The notes beneath the pieces are model-generated. The model saw nothing but the letters and a program-made list of their open reading frames with translations, was not told the origin of the DNA and ran no database searches. Shown piece after piece: positions 9,194-17,543 of a DNA stretch of 64,000 bases. Position 1 is the first letter of the stretch. Each line of letters begins with the position of its first letter. The DNA comes from Roseovarius nubinhibens ISM (GTDB taxonomy: Bacteria > Pseudomonadota > Alphaproteobacteria > Rhodobacterales > Rhodobacteraceae), in NCBI RefSeq assembly GCF_000152625.1, contig NZ_CH724156.1, positions 814,966-878,965 on the forward strand, written 5' to 3'. The translations under genes were made by a program, and so were the position numbers.

Positions 9194-11155
9194 ATGGCCG
9201 TCACCCTCACGCATCTGGATGACATCGCAATTGCCACGGTCGACAACCCGCCGGTCAACGCGGTCAACCACGCGGTCCGCGAGGGGCTTCTCGCGGCGCT
9301 GGCCGAGACCGAGGCCAATCCTGCCATCCGCGCCACCATCCTGCTCTGCGCCGGGCGCAGCTTTATCGCCGGGGCCGACATCCGCGAATTCGGTCAGCCG
9401 CCGAAACCGCCGCATCTGCCCGATGTGATCGACCGTATGGAGGGCGCGACCAAACCCTGGCTCGCCGCGATCCATGGCACGGCTCTGGGCGGCGGGCTCG
9501 AGATTGCGCTCGGCTGTCACTACCGCATCGCCGCCCCAAGCGCCCGGCTCGGCCTGCCCGAGGTGACGCTCGGCCTCATCCCCGGCGCGGGCGGCACCGT
9601 CCGCCTGCCGCGCCTCATCGCCGCCGAAGAGGCGCTCGAGATGATCTCGGGCGGCAAACCTGTGACCGCCCCCAAAGCGCTCGACATCGGGCTCATCGAC
9701 GCGCTGGCCGAAGGCGATCTGCAAGAGGCGGCGCTCGACTTTCTGCGCGCCCGGCTTGATGCGCCCCTGCCCACACCGCTGCGCCACCGCCAGCCTCACG
9801 CCCCGCGCGATGCCGCCGACTGGGACAAGCGCCGCCAACGTCTGCACGCCCGCGCCCGCGGTCAGGCCGCGCCCTTGGCCGCGCTTGAGGCCATCGAAAC
9901 CGCGCTCAAGGAGCCGGCCGATCTCGCCCTCGCCCGCGAACGCGACAGCTTTCTGCGTCTCAAATCCCACCCCGAAAGCGCCGCGCTGCGCCATGTCTTC
10001 TTTGCCGAACGCGCCGCCGGTCAGATGCCCCGGCTCAAAGACGTCACCCCCGGCCCGCTCACCCAGATCGGCGTGATCGGCGGCGGCACCATGGGCGCGG
10101 GCATCGCCACCGCCTGCCTCCTGGCCGATCTCCCCGTCACCTTGATCGAACGCGACGCGGCCGCCTGCGAGGCAGGTCGCGCCCGCGTCACCGACAGTCT
10201 CGACGGCGCCCGCGCCCGGCGCCTCATCGACGCCGACCGCCATGCCACCCTCCTGTCACAGCTTGCCACCGACACCGATTACGCCGCCCTCACCGGTGCC
10301 GACCTGGTGATCGAGGCGGTCTTCGAGGACATGGATCTGAAGCACGCGGTCTTTGCCGCGCTCGACGCCCACACGCGCCCCGACTGCATCCTCGCCTCCA
10401 ACACCTCCTATCTCGACATTAACGACATCGCCCGCGCCACCGCCCAGCCGGACCGCGTCATCGGGCTGCATTTCTTCTCGCCCGCCCATGTGATGAAACT
10501 GCTCGAACTGATCGTCACCGACCGCGCCTCGGACCGGGCACTGGCCACCGGATTTGCGCTGGGAAAAAGGCTGCGAAAACTCACCGTTCCGGCGGGAGTT
10601 TGCGACGGATTTATCGGAAATCGCATACTGTCGTCTTACCGACGCGATACCGACGCAATACTGCAAGACGGCGCAACGCCCTCGCAGATCGATCAGGCGA
10701 TGCGCGATTTCGGCTTTCCCATGGGGATTTTCGAGATGCAGGACCTCGCCGGGCTCGACATTTCCTGGGCCATGCGCAAGCGCCGCGCCGCCACCCGCGA
10801 CCCCAGCGAACGCTATGTCGACATCGCCGACACGCTCTGCGAAGCGGGCCGGTTCGGGCGCAAAACCGGCCGCGGCTGGTATCTCTACGAGGATGGCAAA
10901 ACCCCCATCCCCGACCCCGAGGTCGAAGAGATCGCCCGCCAAAGCGCCGCCGCCGCCGGCATCACCCGGCGCAGCTTTAGCGATGACGAAATCATCTCCC
11001 GCATCCTCGCCACCATGCAGCGCGAGGGCGAGGAAATTCTCAATGAAAACATCGCGGAACGCGCATCCGATATCGACGTTGTGATGATCAACGGCTACGG
11101 TTTCCCCCGCTGGCGCGGCGGCCCGATGTATATGGCCGGCCATCGCAACAGCTGA
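9194..11155 (+). CDS. Enoyl-CoA hydratase/3-hydroxyacyl-CoA dehydrogenase, multifunctional (FadJ/FadB type), short C-terminus
   Basis: A 653-residue bifunctional beta-oxidation protein. The crotonase domain covers about 1-190 (GADIREFG; GTALGGGLEIALGCHYRIA; EVTLGLIPGAGGT with both glutamate regions). The NAD-binding domain starts near 295 (GVIGGGTMGAGIA), followed by HADH C-terminal domains (VCDGFIGNR near 470; GYGFPRWRGGPM near the end). The protein stops 10 residues after that last motif, where relatives usually continue some 40 residues or more. The next gene starts 25 bp later, so no lost remainder is visible. Codons at roughly 10557-10683 are unlike the rest. It would supply hydratase and dehydrogenase steps for the divergent operon. 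Confidence 0.92.
   Translation: MAVTLTHLDDIAIATVDNPPVNAVNHAVREGLLAALAETEANPAIRATILLCAGRSFIAGADIREFGQPPKPPHLPDVIDRMEGATKPWLAAIHGTALGGGLEIALGCHYRIAAPSARLGLPEVTLGLIPGAGGTVRLPRLIAAEEALEMISGGKPVTAPKALDIGLIDALAEGDLQEAALDFLRARLDAPLPTPLRHRQPHAPRDAADWDKRRQRLHARARGQAAPLAALEAIETALKEPADLALARERDSFLRLKSHPESAALRHVFFAERAAGQMPRLKDVTPGPLTQIGVIGGGTMGAGIATACLLADLPVTLIERDAAACEAGRARVTDSLDGARARRLIDADRHATLLSQLATDTDYAALTGADLVIEAVFEDMDLKHAVFAALDAHTRPDCILASNTSYLDINDIARATAQPDRVIGLHFFSPAHVMKLLELIVTDRASDRALATGFALGKRLRKLTVPAGVCDGFIGNRILSSYRRDTDAILQDGATPSQIDQAMRDFGFPMGIFEMQDLAGLDISWAMRKRRAATRDPSERYVDIADTLCEAGRFGRKTGRGWYLYEDGKTPIPDPEVEEIARQSAAAAGITRRSFSDDEIISRILATMQREGEEILNENIAERASDIDVVMINGYGFPRWRGGPMYMAGHRNS
10626..10669. 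repeat. Four phased units of an 11-bp repeat inside the fadJ-type gene
   Basis: Four consecutive 11-mers, each beginning TAC, the middle two being TACCGACGCGA (10637-10647) and TACCGACGCAA (10648-10658). The 44-bp block resembles the intergenic block at 52095-52138 unit by unit. It encodes residues about 478-492 of the dehydrogenase with rare codons (ATA, CGA, GCA). Confidence 0.6.
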
Positions 11156-11180
11156 CCCGCGCAACGAGAAGGAACGCCCC

Positions 11181-12008
11181 ATGACCACGCAACCGACCCC
11201 CAGCCGCGACTGGGACGACGCCTTCAACAACATGGGACATGTGGCAGGCTCTGAAAAGCTGCCCGGCCAATGGCAGGCCGAGGCCACCGCCTATCGCGAC
11301 GCCACCCAAGGCTGGACCTGCGACATCGCCTATGGCGACGCGCCGCGCGAACGGCTCGACCTGCTGCGCCCCGAGGGTGCGGCCCGTGGCCTCGCCATCT
11401 TCATCCACGGCGGCTTCTGGATGCGCCTCGACAAATCCTACTGGAGCCACCTCGCCGAAGGCGCCCGCGCCAACGGCTGGGCCGTCGCCATCCCGAGCTA
11501 CACCCTCGCCCCCGAGGCCCGCATTTCGGAGATGACCCGCCAAATGGCCCGCGCCGTGACCCGCGCCGCTGCCGAGATCGACGGCCCGATCCGTCTTGCC
11601 GGTCACTCGGCAGGCGGCCATCTCGTCACCCGGCTCATCTGCGGCGACAGCACCCTGCCCAGCGAGGTTCTGAGCCGCATCACCGGCGTCACCTCGATCA
11701 GCGGCCTGCACGACCTGCGCCCGCTCATGCACACCGCAATGAATGACACGCTGCATCTCGACCCGATCGAGGCCGCCGCCGAAAGCGCCGCCCTCCAGAC
11801 CCCGCACCCCGGCCAGCACCTGACTTGCTGGGTCGGCGGCGGCGAACGCCCCGAATTCATCCGGCAGTCACAGCTTCTGGCGCTGATGTGGGACGGGCTT
11901 GACACCGACTGCCGCCTCGAGATCGACGGCGACCACAATCACTTCACCGTGCTCAAAGACCTGCGCCGCCCCGACAGCCCGATCACCCGGGCCTGGCTCG
12001 GCACCTGA
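11181..12008 (+). CDS. Arylformamidase-like alpha/beta hydrolase (kynurenine formamidase type)
   Basis: A 275-residue alpha/beta hydrolase. HGGFW at 76-80 matches the oxyanion motif of the AFMID type of kynurenine formamidase, GHSAGG at 141-146 gives nucleophile Ser143, and GDHNHF near 253 supplies the probable catalytic histidine. AFMID enzymes convert N-formylkynurenine to kynurenine in tryptophan breakdown. It follows the fadJ-type gene by 25 bp with GAAGGAA as ribosome site. Beside an anthraniloyl-CoA pathway this is coherent, since kynurenine gives anthranilate. No kynureninase or tryptophan dioxygenase gene is in the window, so the link is inferred; it could instead be a carboxylesterase. 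Confidence 0.8.
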   Translation: MTTQPTPSRDWDDAFNNMGHVAGSEKLPGQWQAEATAYRDATQGWTCDIAYGDAPRERLDLLRPEGAARGLAIFIHGGFWMRLDKSYWSHLAEGARANGWAVAIPSYTLAPEARISEMTRQMARAVTRAAAEIDGPIRLAGHSAGGHLVTRLICGDSTLPSEVLSRITGVTSISGLHDLRPLMHTAMNDTLHLDPIEAAAESAALQTPHPGQHLTCWVGGGERPEFIRQSQLLALMWDGLDTDCRLEIDGDHNHFTVLKDLRRPDSPITRAWLGT

Positions 12009-12049
12009 AGGACCCGCATCCAAGGGCTGCCCCTAACCCTATGGTCCAA

Positions 12050-12078
12050 TTCATCCGAATCGAGTGATGTGCTATAAA
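12050..12078 (+). promoter_or_regulatory. Possible promoter for the 1550-residue protein gene
   Basis: TTCATC (12050-12055) and TATAAA (12073-12078) are 17 bp apart, ending 35 bp before the start codon at 12114. The -10 element is good, the -35 weak. The run GGGGAGGGGAGAAAA directly before the ATG is an unusually strong ribosome site. Confidence 0.35.
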
Positions 12079-12113
12079 GTCCCGGATTTTCTTTCCATGG
12101 GGAGGGGAGAAAA

Positions 12114-15100
12114 ATGGGACTGCGAATTGATTTAAAACGACTTTTTTTCATACTCACATTGACCGCGATGCCGGTGCCGGGCGCCGCGCAATCCTTCGAC
12201 GCACGGGACATGATCGGCCTCGGCGTCGAGATCCTGAACCAGCAAAGACGCCAGCAGCAGCAACAACAGCAGCGGCAACCCCAGCGCCAGCCCCAGACAC
12301 AGCAATATCAGCAACCTCAGACGACGCAGAAAACTCCGCCAAAGCCCGACCCGGCCAAGGCCGCGCGCCGCGCCGAGGTGCTCGAGATGCAGGCGCATCT
12401 CAATCGGCTGGGCTATGACGCGGGGCCCGTGGATGGCATCCCCGGCGCCCGCACCCGCGCCGCCCTCAGCGCCTTTGAGCGCGATCACGGCCTGCCCTCC
12501 GATGGTCAGCTCGACGCCGCCGCCCTCGCCGTTCTGCGCAACAGCACCGCGCCACGGCAAGAGACTTACACAGGCCAAACTTACACTGGTCAAACCTACA
12601 CTGGCCAATCCTACACAGGTCAGCCAGACACCACTCAGCACACCACGCAATACGGCACCGAGCAATACACTCCGGGCCACTCAGAGACGGCCCAAGCTCC
12701 GCTCACCCTCACTCTCGGCAGCAACGGTGCCATCGACCCGCAAAGCGGCCTACGCCTGCCCTCTCCCGCGCGCTTTGGAGAGGCTGTGCTCACCGGCTGG
12801 CCTGTCCAACGCGGGCCGCTGTCCCAGCAGACCGTCAAACTCAACCGAAGAGACGTCGCTGCCGCCGCGCTTGATCTCGCAGCCTATGTGGATCTGCACG
12901 TGCTCAAGAGCTTTCCGGACATCATGAGCGACGAAAAGATCGCCACCGAATATGCCCATCGCTTTCTCGGGGGCGACATGCAGGCGCGGTATCTTGGGGA
13001 CTGCGGTGCGGGCTGCTATCGGCAAACGCCCTATTCGGCCTGGCTCGGCGCGACCGAATTTGAACGTCAGGCCACCTATCAACGCTTCGTGCAGGAGATC
13101 GTGCCGCAGCTCATCTCGCACGCGCCAGAGTTCCCGATCCCGACCATCGAAATCATTCAGGTCAAGCTTGGCCAGTATGACCATGCGACACAGAGCTTTC
13201 CGCTGGAGGCCGCCGGACCACGCACCGGGTATTTCGGTTTTGTGAACGCCATCGCTGCCAAATCCGGCCAGATCACCGGCCCCGATCTAAAGAAACTGCC
13301 GATGGATCCGGGCACAGCCGCAGAGTTCGCCGCGCATTTCGGCCCCGGGCAACGCCTGGTCTATATCGCCTATGACACCACCGTTGGCCCCGCCCGGATC
13401 TGGCCCTACGGGGTCCACAACTATGAGCTCCCCATAAAGGTCACCGGCCTACGCGTGTCACTCGACCCTGAATTGCAAGATGTGGTCTATGCGATCCACC
13501 CGGCCGACGCGCCCGAGACCGATGTCGCGGTCCGCGATGGGGTGGTCTGGGCACAAGGCCGCGTCGCGCTTCCCGCCACCCGGTTCGAGATCGCATCGCC
13601 TGCCCCGCTCAAAAACAACCTGTGGACCGCGCTCAAACCGCGGATCGACTCATTGGTCGATGTCTCGACCTTGCCCGATCAAGTGATCCTCGACCGCTTG
13701 CCCGGGCTCAACCTGTCGCAGGCCGAGCTTCATCAGCTCGCCGTCACCGCTCTGGGCCGCGAGCCCTCTCCCGCAGAGTTCAACGACCTGCTGCGCGACG
13801 GTGGCCGTAGCAGCCATTTCAACGACCCGTTCGTCAAATTCCGTCTGGTCGGCGGCATCAAATCCCACCTCAGCGCCGCGCGCCCCAAGGACGAGAGTTT
13901 CGACAGTACCATCCCGCTCCGCGTCTATTGCGAAACCAATCTGCAAACCTACGATTTCGCCAAGGCGGCCTTCCCGCTCAAGCCGAATTGCGCGCGACAT
14001 TTCATGGAGATCGGCCACGAGCTGTCGCAGCTCGGGATCGCAAGCGCGGGCGGGCTGAACTTTGACGGGGCGACGATTTTTCCCTCGGCCCTGCCCATGC
14101 CCATGCAAGAGGCCGAACCTTTCTCAAGGGCCGTGGTGAAAACACTGCTCTCCTTTGAAACCGATCTGTCTCTCTCGGTGCGTCAGACCGAGGCTGGCCC
14201 GGTCCTCACCCTGGAAACGACGCCGCCGCGCAATCTGCAGTTCCACCCGCAGGCCGACCTTGCCGCCGCGGCCCAGCCCTTCGGCCCCGCGACCGCCGGC
14301 CCTGACAGCGGGACAGGTACAGACGCCAGCCTCCGGCAATGGAACGCCAACAAGGCCGATGACATGGCGGCACTGGCAGAGCTTCCGACCGAGGTTCGCG
14401 CCCTGCCGCTGGACGCGAGCCAGCTTGGCTCAGACGGGGTCTTGGGCAAATTGCATGTCACCCTCTTCAGCCAGAGAGAGATGGGCGCGCTCACCCCGCT
14501 GGCGCAACGCTCGCAGCTCATGCAGCGCCGGAACGCTGACCTCGCAGCACCACTGGGTGTCCCCCCCGATCACCTGATCTCGGTGGCCGAGAACAGCCAG
14601 CATCTCCCGGTCTTCGCCCTTTTGCCCGCGCCCGCCGACAGCTACCGCGTGACCCTTCCCGCAGACGGCTATGGCCGGTCACAGCTCGACCTGATCACCG
14701 AACTCGAGGTCACCAAAGCCGTCAAACTGCGGCTGGCCAGCGATCGCGAAGCCATCCTGCTTCTGGCCCGCCCGACCATGGCCATGGCGACCGAGACCCG
14801 CAACGGGCCTGTCATTGAGCGGTTTGAATTTGCCGCCCCCGACGGCGGCATCGCCACGGTCTCGCGCCTCGAGACCCCGCCGCGCTACATTTTGATGCGC
14901 AATCTTGCCGCCCGCTTTGGCATCGACCCGGCGCCCATTCTCGAGGCCAGCCTGGCGCATCCCAACGAGCTCTCGATCTATGACAAACGCGCCCGCTACG
15001 AAGATCTTCTGGCCAAGCTCGCAGAGATCCCCATCGACACCAGCCTGCCCCGCTATTGGCTGGTCGGCACGGCGCGGCTTGGCAATTACGACTTCGACAA

Positions 15101-16766
15101 ACACGGCTATCCCATCTCCTCGGTCGCCCTCGGCCTGCCCGAATTGCAACGCCCGCTGGAACTAGAGCCCAAGGCCATCAGCACACGGCTCGACCAGAAC
15201 GCGCTGTCCTTTCTGCCCTACACGCGCGAGGACGCCCAACAGCTCGATACGCGCCTCCAAGGCCAACGCACCCTGCCGATACGGGCCTTTGTGATCCCCC
15301 TTCAGGTCACCGATAGATACAACAGCTCTCTCATGGTGAGCGCCCGCCTCGGGCACGCCGAACTGCTCGAACCGGACAGCAATCCGCTGCTGCTGCAACC
15401 CGAAAAGGTTCTGTTCACCCTTGGCAACAAAGAGGACGACCCAAGCCCCAAAGGTCCCGGGCAGAGCCCCGAAGAGGTGCTCGCCAATCTGCGGGCGCAG
15501 ATGCCAGAGGGCGCCAACGCGATCTTCCTGCAGCACAAGGGCGCCACCAAGGTGAGCGAGGTGTTCATCGGACCGGGCGCGCATCCGTTTCACCAAAGGG
15601 CGACGCGCGATCTGGCCATCGACTGGCCGCGCCCTCAGGACGAATATCAGGCCCATCTCTTGGTCGACGGGCTGCGTCAAAACCCCGAAGCCGTGTTGAT
15701 CCTCGCCGCCACGAACCTGCTTCCCTCCCAGGCGCAGGGCACGAATAACACCAGCGAAATCGGCAGGCTTCTGATCGCACTCGCCAATGATATCGACTTG
15801 GAAATCAGCGCCTTCCCCCCCGCCCGCGATCTGGGCGAGGTCGCGGCCAAGACCTCCTATGACACTCTGGTGGCCGGCAACCCGCCGGTGGTCCTGCTCC
15901 GGCGTCGCGGCGAAACCGGCCCCGCGACCCATCTCTTCCACCCGCGTGATCTCTCCGTCGCCATCGGCAGCGGCCAGATGTCCTATGCGATCACCACCGC
16001 CGCAGAGCTCAAGTTCGAGATCATCCCCGAGCTGCCGTTTCAATCACAACGGCAAACCCTGGCCGAGGCGGTGCAGAACTTTGTCGACACCCCCGGCACC
16101 GCGCTGCTGCTCTCGCCCGACATGCTGCGCAATGTCTTTCCGAAACTGGCTGACTTGGATCTCTCCGGCCGCGCCTATCCTGTCGAAGACGTCTATGTCG
16201 GCATTCCCCGCGACCATACGAAAACCGCCAGCGACTTTGCCCTCCTCGGCGTGTCCGGCAGCATGAGCGCCGATGCCGCAACCACCGTACTCACCCAAGA
16301 GTTCGGTCAAATTCAGAAGAGCTCGGACGACAGCCTCACCGCCGGAGGCGCCGATTGTCTTGCCGCTCTGGGGCCCGCGCCCGGCGGCACCGATCATGCG
16401 GGCATGCGCTGTATGCAGGTGACGCTCGCAGACGGTGAGGTCAGCCGCGCCACCCTATGGCAGGTCATCGAAGGCGACGTGACAGCGGCGGTGATAGACG
16501 CGCTCAAACAGCGGTTCGGCTGGTCGCCCTTCGTGACCGAAACCCGAAGCCTCGAAGGCGGCGTCTCGCGGCAAACCATCGGCTGGGGCCAGCCCATCGC
16601 CTTCAGCCGCGACGGGCTCGATCGCACCGATGCCAAATTGCCGCCCGCGGCCGTAGAGGCAACGCTGTGGACGTCCGAGAGCTATACCACGGTCCATGTC
16701 TCGCTGATCCGTGAGCTTCCGCAAATCGCCGAGGCCGCAGCGCAGGCCCCCGAGATCAAATTCTGA
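12114..16766 (+). CDS. Very large exported protein with peptidoglycan-binding domain, function unknown
   Basis: A 1550-residue protein with an N-terminal signal peptide (cleavage near AQ-SF at 26-27). A glutamine-rich stretch occupies about 43-72, a PG_binding_1 domain about 86-142 (MQAHLNRLGYDAGPVDGIPG), and four tandem TYTGQ-type repeats 151-170. The remaining 1350 residues match nothing I recognise. A weak internal motif, Gly/Thr-x-Tyr-Asp followed by Phe/Tyr-Pro, recurs: GQYDHATQSFPL, QTYDFAKAAFPL and GNYDFDKHGYPI, suggesting repeated modules. It stands alone between the aryl-CoA and copper loci with its own likely promoter and terminator. A periplasmic or outer-membrane role anchored to peptidoglycan is inferred. 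Confidence 0.85.
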   Translation: MGLRIDLKRLFFILTLTAMPVPGAAQSFDARDMIGLGVEILNQQRRQQQQQQQRQPQRQPQTQQYQQPQTTQKTPPKPDPAKAARRAEVLEMQAHLNRLGYDAGPVDGIPGARTRAALSAFERDHGLPSDGQLDAAALAVLRNSTAPRQETYTGQTYTGQTYTGQSYTGQPDTTQHTTQYGTEQYTPGHSETAQAPLTLTLGSNGAIDPQSGLRLPSPARFGEAVLTGWPVQRGPLSQQTVKLNRRDVAAAALDLAAYVDLHVLKSFPDIMSDEKIATEYAHRFLGGDMQARYLGDCGAGCYRQTPYSAWLGATEFERQATYQRFVQEIVPQLISHAPEFPIPTIEIIQVKLGQYDHATQSFPLEAAGPRTGYFGFVNAIAAKSGQITGPDLKKLPMDPGTAAEFAAHFGPGQRLVYIAYDTTVGPARIWPYGVHNYELPIKVTGLRVSLDPELQDVVYAIHPADAPETDVAVRDGVVWAQGRVALPATRFEIASPAPLKNNLWTALKPRIDSLVDVSTLPDQVILDRLPGLNLSQAELHQLAVTALGREPSPAEFNDLLRDGGRSSHFNDPFVKFRLVGGIKSHLSAARPKDESFDSTIPLRVYCETNLQTYDFAKAAFPLKPNCARHFMEIGHELSQLGIASAGGLNFDGATIFPSALPMPMQEAEPFSRAVVKTLLSFETDLSLSVRQTEAGPVLTLETTPPRNLQFHPQADLAAAAQPFGPATAGPDSGTGTDASLRQWNANKADDMAALAELPTEVRALPLDASQLGSDGVLGKLHVTLFSQREMGALTPLAQRSQLMQRRNADLAAPLGVPPDHLISVAENSQHLPVFALLPAPADSYRVTLPADGYGRSQLDLITELEVTKAVKLRLASDREAILLLARPTMAMATETRNGPVIERFEFAAPDGGIATVSRLETPPRYILMRNLAARFGIDPAPILEASLAHPNELSIYDKRARYEDLLAKLAEIPIDTSLPRYWLVGTARLGNYDFDKHGYPISSVALGLPELQRPLELEPKAISTRLDQNALSFLPYTREDAQQLDTRLQGQRTLPIRAFVIPLQVTDRYNSSLMVSARLGHAELLEPDSNPLLLQPEKVLFTLGNKEDDPSPKGPGQSPEEVLANLRAQMPEGANAIFLQHKGATKVSEVFIGPGAHPFHQRATRDLAIDWPRPQDEYQAHLLVDGLRQNPEAVLILAATNLLPSQAQGTNNTSEIGRLLIALANDIDLEISAFPPARDLGEVAAKTSYDTLVAGNPPVVLLRRRGETGPATHLFHPRDLSVAIGSGQMSYAITTAAELKFEIIPELPFQSQRQTLAEAVQNFVDTPGTALLLSPDMLRNVFPKLADLDLSGRAYPVEDVYVGIPRDHTKTASDFALLGVSGSMSADAATTVLTQEFGQIQKSSDDSLTAGGADCLAALGPAPGGTDHAGMRCMQVTLADGEVSRATLWQVIEGDVTAAVIDALKQRFGWSPFVTETRSLEGGVSRQTIGWGQPIAFSRDGLDRTDAKLPPAAVEATLWTSESYTTVHVSLIRELPQIAEAAAQAPEIKF
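12564..12623 (+). repeat. Four tandem 15-bp repeats encoding (T/S)YTGQ
   Basis: Residues 151-170 of the large exported protein are four copies of T/S-Y-T-G-Q. The DNA copies differ at synonymous sites, so the repeat is kept at the protein level or is not recent. It forms a linker between the peptidoglycan-binding domain and the rest of the protein. Confidence 0.85.
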
Positions 16767-16777
16767 TCTCGGGGGCC
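16745..16777 (+). terminator. Strong hairpin overlapping the stop codon of the large exported protein
   Basis: Perfect 13-bp arms GGCCCCCGAGATC (16745-16757) and GATCTCGGGGGCC (16765-16777) enclose a 7-nt loop. The TGA stop (16764-16766) lies at the loop/stem border. No T run follows, so it may act bidirectionally for the convergent cupredoxin gene or stabilise the message end. Confidence 0.65.
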
Positions 16778-16827
16778 CGTGCCACGGCCCCGGTCATCGC
16801 CAAGCCTCGTTGCCAAAGGCCCGTGCC

Positions 16828-17343
16828 TTAGTGGTGGTTCATTGCGATCTTGCCGACCATGCCGCCTTCGCGGTGGCCCGGCACATTGCAGGCAAAGCCC
16901 ATCTCGGCGGTTTCCGAGAAGGTCCAGATCACCTCCGCCATCTCGCCCGGCTCGAGCAGCACGCTGTTGGGGTCGTCATGCATCATGCCATGTTCCATCA
17001 TCTTGGCATGGTTGAGCCGCTTCATCGTCATCATGCCCTTCTGGAACATGGTGCGCATCTCGTCCTTATGGGCATCCCACATCTCATCCGTGCCGAGATT
17101 GAACTCATGGACGAGCTTGCCGACGTTCTTGACCACGAATTTGATGGTCTCGCCCTCTTTGACGTCAATGGATTTGGGGCTGTATTTCATCTCATCCATC
17201 TCGACCTCGATCACCCGGTCGACATTCTCTGCCTTGCCCGGCTCGCCAATCCCGTTGGCCGCACCATGGCCCGCGCCGGCAAAGGCCTGCCCGCTCAGAA
17301 GTGCCAGCGTCGCGCCGATCCCGAAAAGAGTTCCGATCTTCAT
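16828..17343 (-). CDS. Periplasmic cupredoxin-domain copper protein
   Basis: A 171-residue exported blue-copper-like protein. The signal peptide is about residues 1-21 (MKIGTLFGIGATLALLSGQ). The cupredoxin fold has the copper-site pattern: VHEFNLGT in the middle and FACNVPGHREGGMVG at the C-terminus, giving His, Cys, His and Met ligands. A Met/His-rich loop around 100-130 (MMTMKRLNHAKMMEHGMMHD) adds possible extra copper sites. I start at 17343 with AGGA upstream, rather than at the longer frame. Adjacent divergent copper genes and the direct repeat at 17456-17473 suggest copper control. Confidence 0.9.
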   Translation of the reverse strand: MKIGTLFGIGATLALLSGQAFAGAGHGAANGIGEPGKAENVDRVIEVEMDEMKYSPKSIDVKEGETIKFVVKNVGKLVHEFNLGTDEMWDAHKDEMRTMFQKGMMTMKRLNHAKMMEHGMMHDDPNSVLLEPGEMAEVIWTFSETAEMGFACNVPGHREGGMVGKIAMNHH

Positions 17344-17455
17344 GTCTGTTCCTTTCATCTTGCCTGTACCTGAAACCTGATTTTGGCCCCTCCGTAAAAG
17401 AAGGACCGTCACGGCGGCAGGATCGACCGCGCCCGCCTCTGCGAACAGGCCCATT

Positions 17456-17473
17456 ATTGTAACGGATTGTAAG
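17456..17473. promoter_or_regulatory. Putative response-regulator box (direct repeat) in copper divergent region
   Basis: ATTGTAACGG is followed by ATTGTAAG, giving two ATTGTAA half-sites 10 bp apart, the arrangement expected for an OmpR-family regulator. A related sequence (GTAACGG, then TGTA) occurs at 22942-22959 just upstream of the response regulator gene. Located between the cupredoxin gene and the divergent small exported protein. Confidence 0.5.
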
Positions 17474-17543
17474 CTTGCCTTAGCCGCCCGGTTGCGGCAG
17501 TTTCACCACGAGCCAGCTCAAGGCTCGTATGTGATCGGACCGA

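Noticed and set aside
12240-12330. CAG/CAA-rich run as a possible microsatellite or regulatory repeat
   Set aside because: It is in frame and encodes the glutamine-rich region of the large exported protein; mixed CAG and CAA codons argue against a simple slippage tract.
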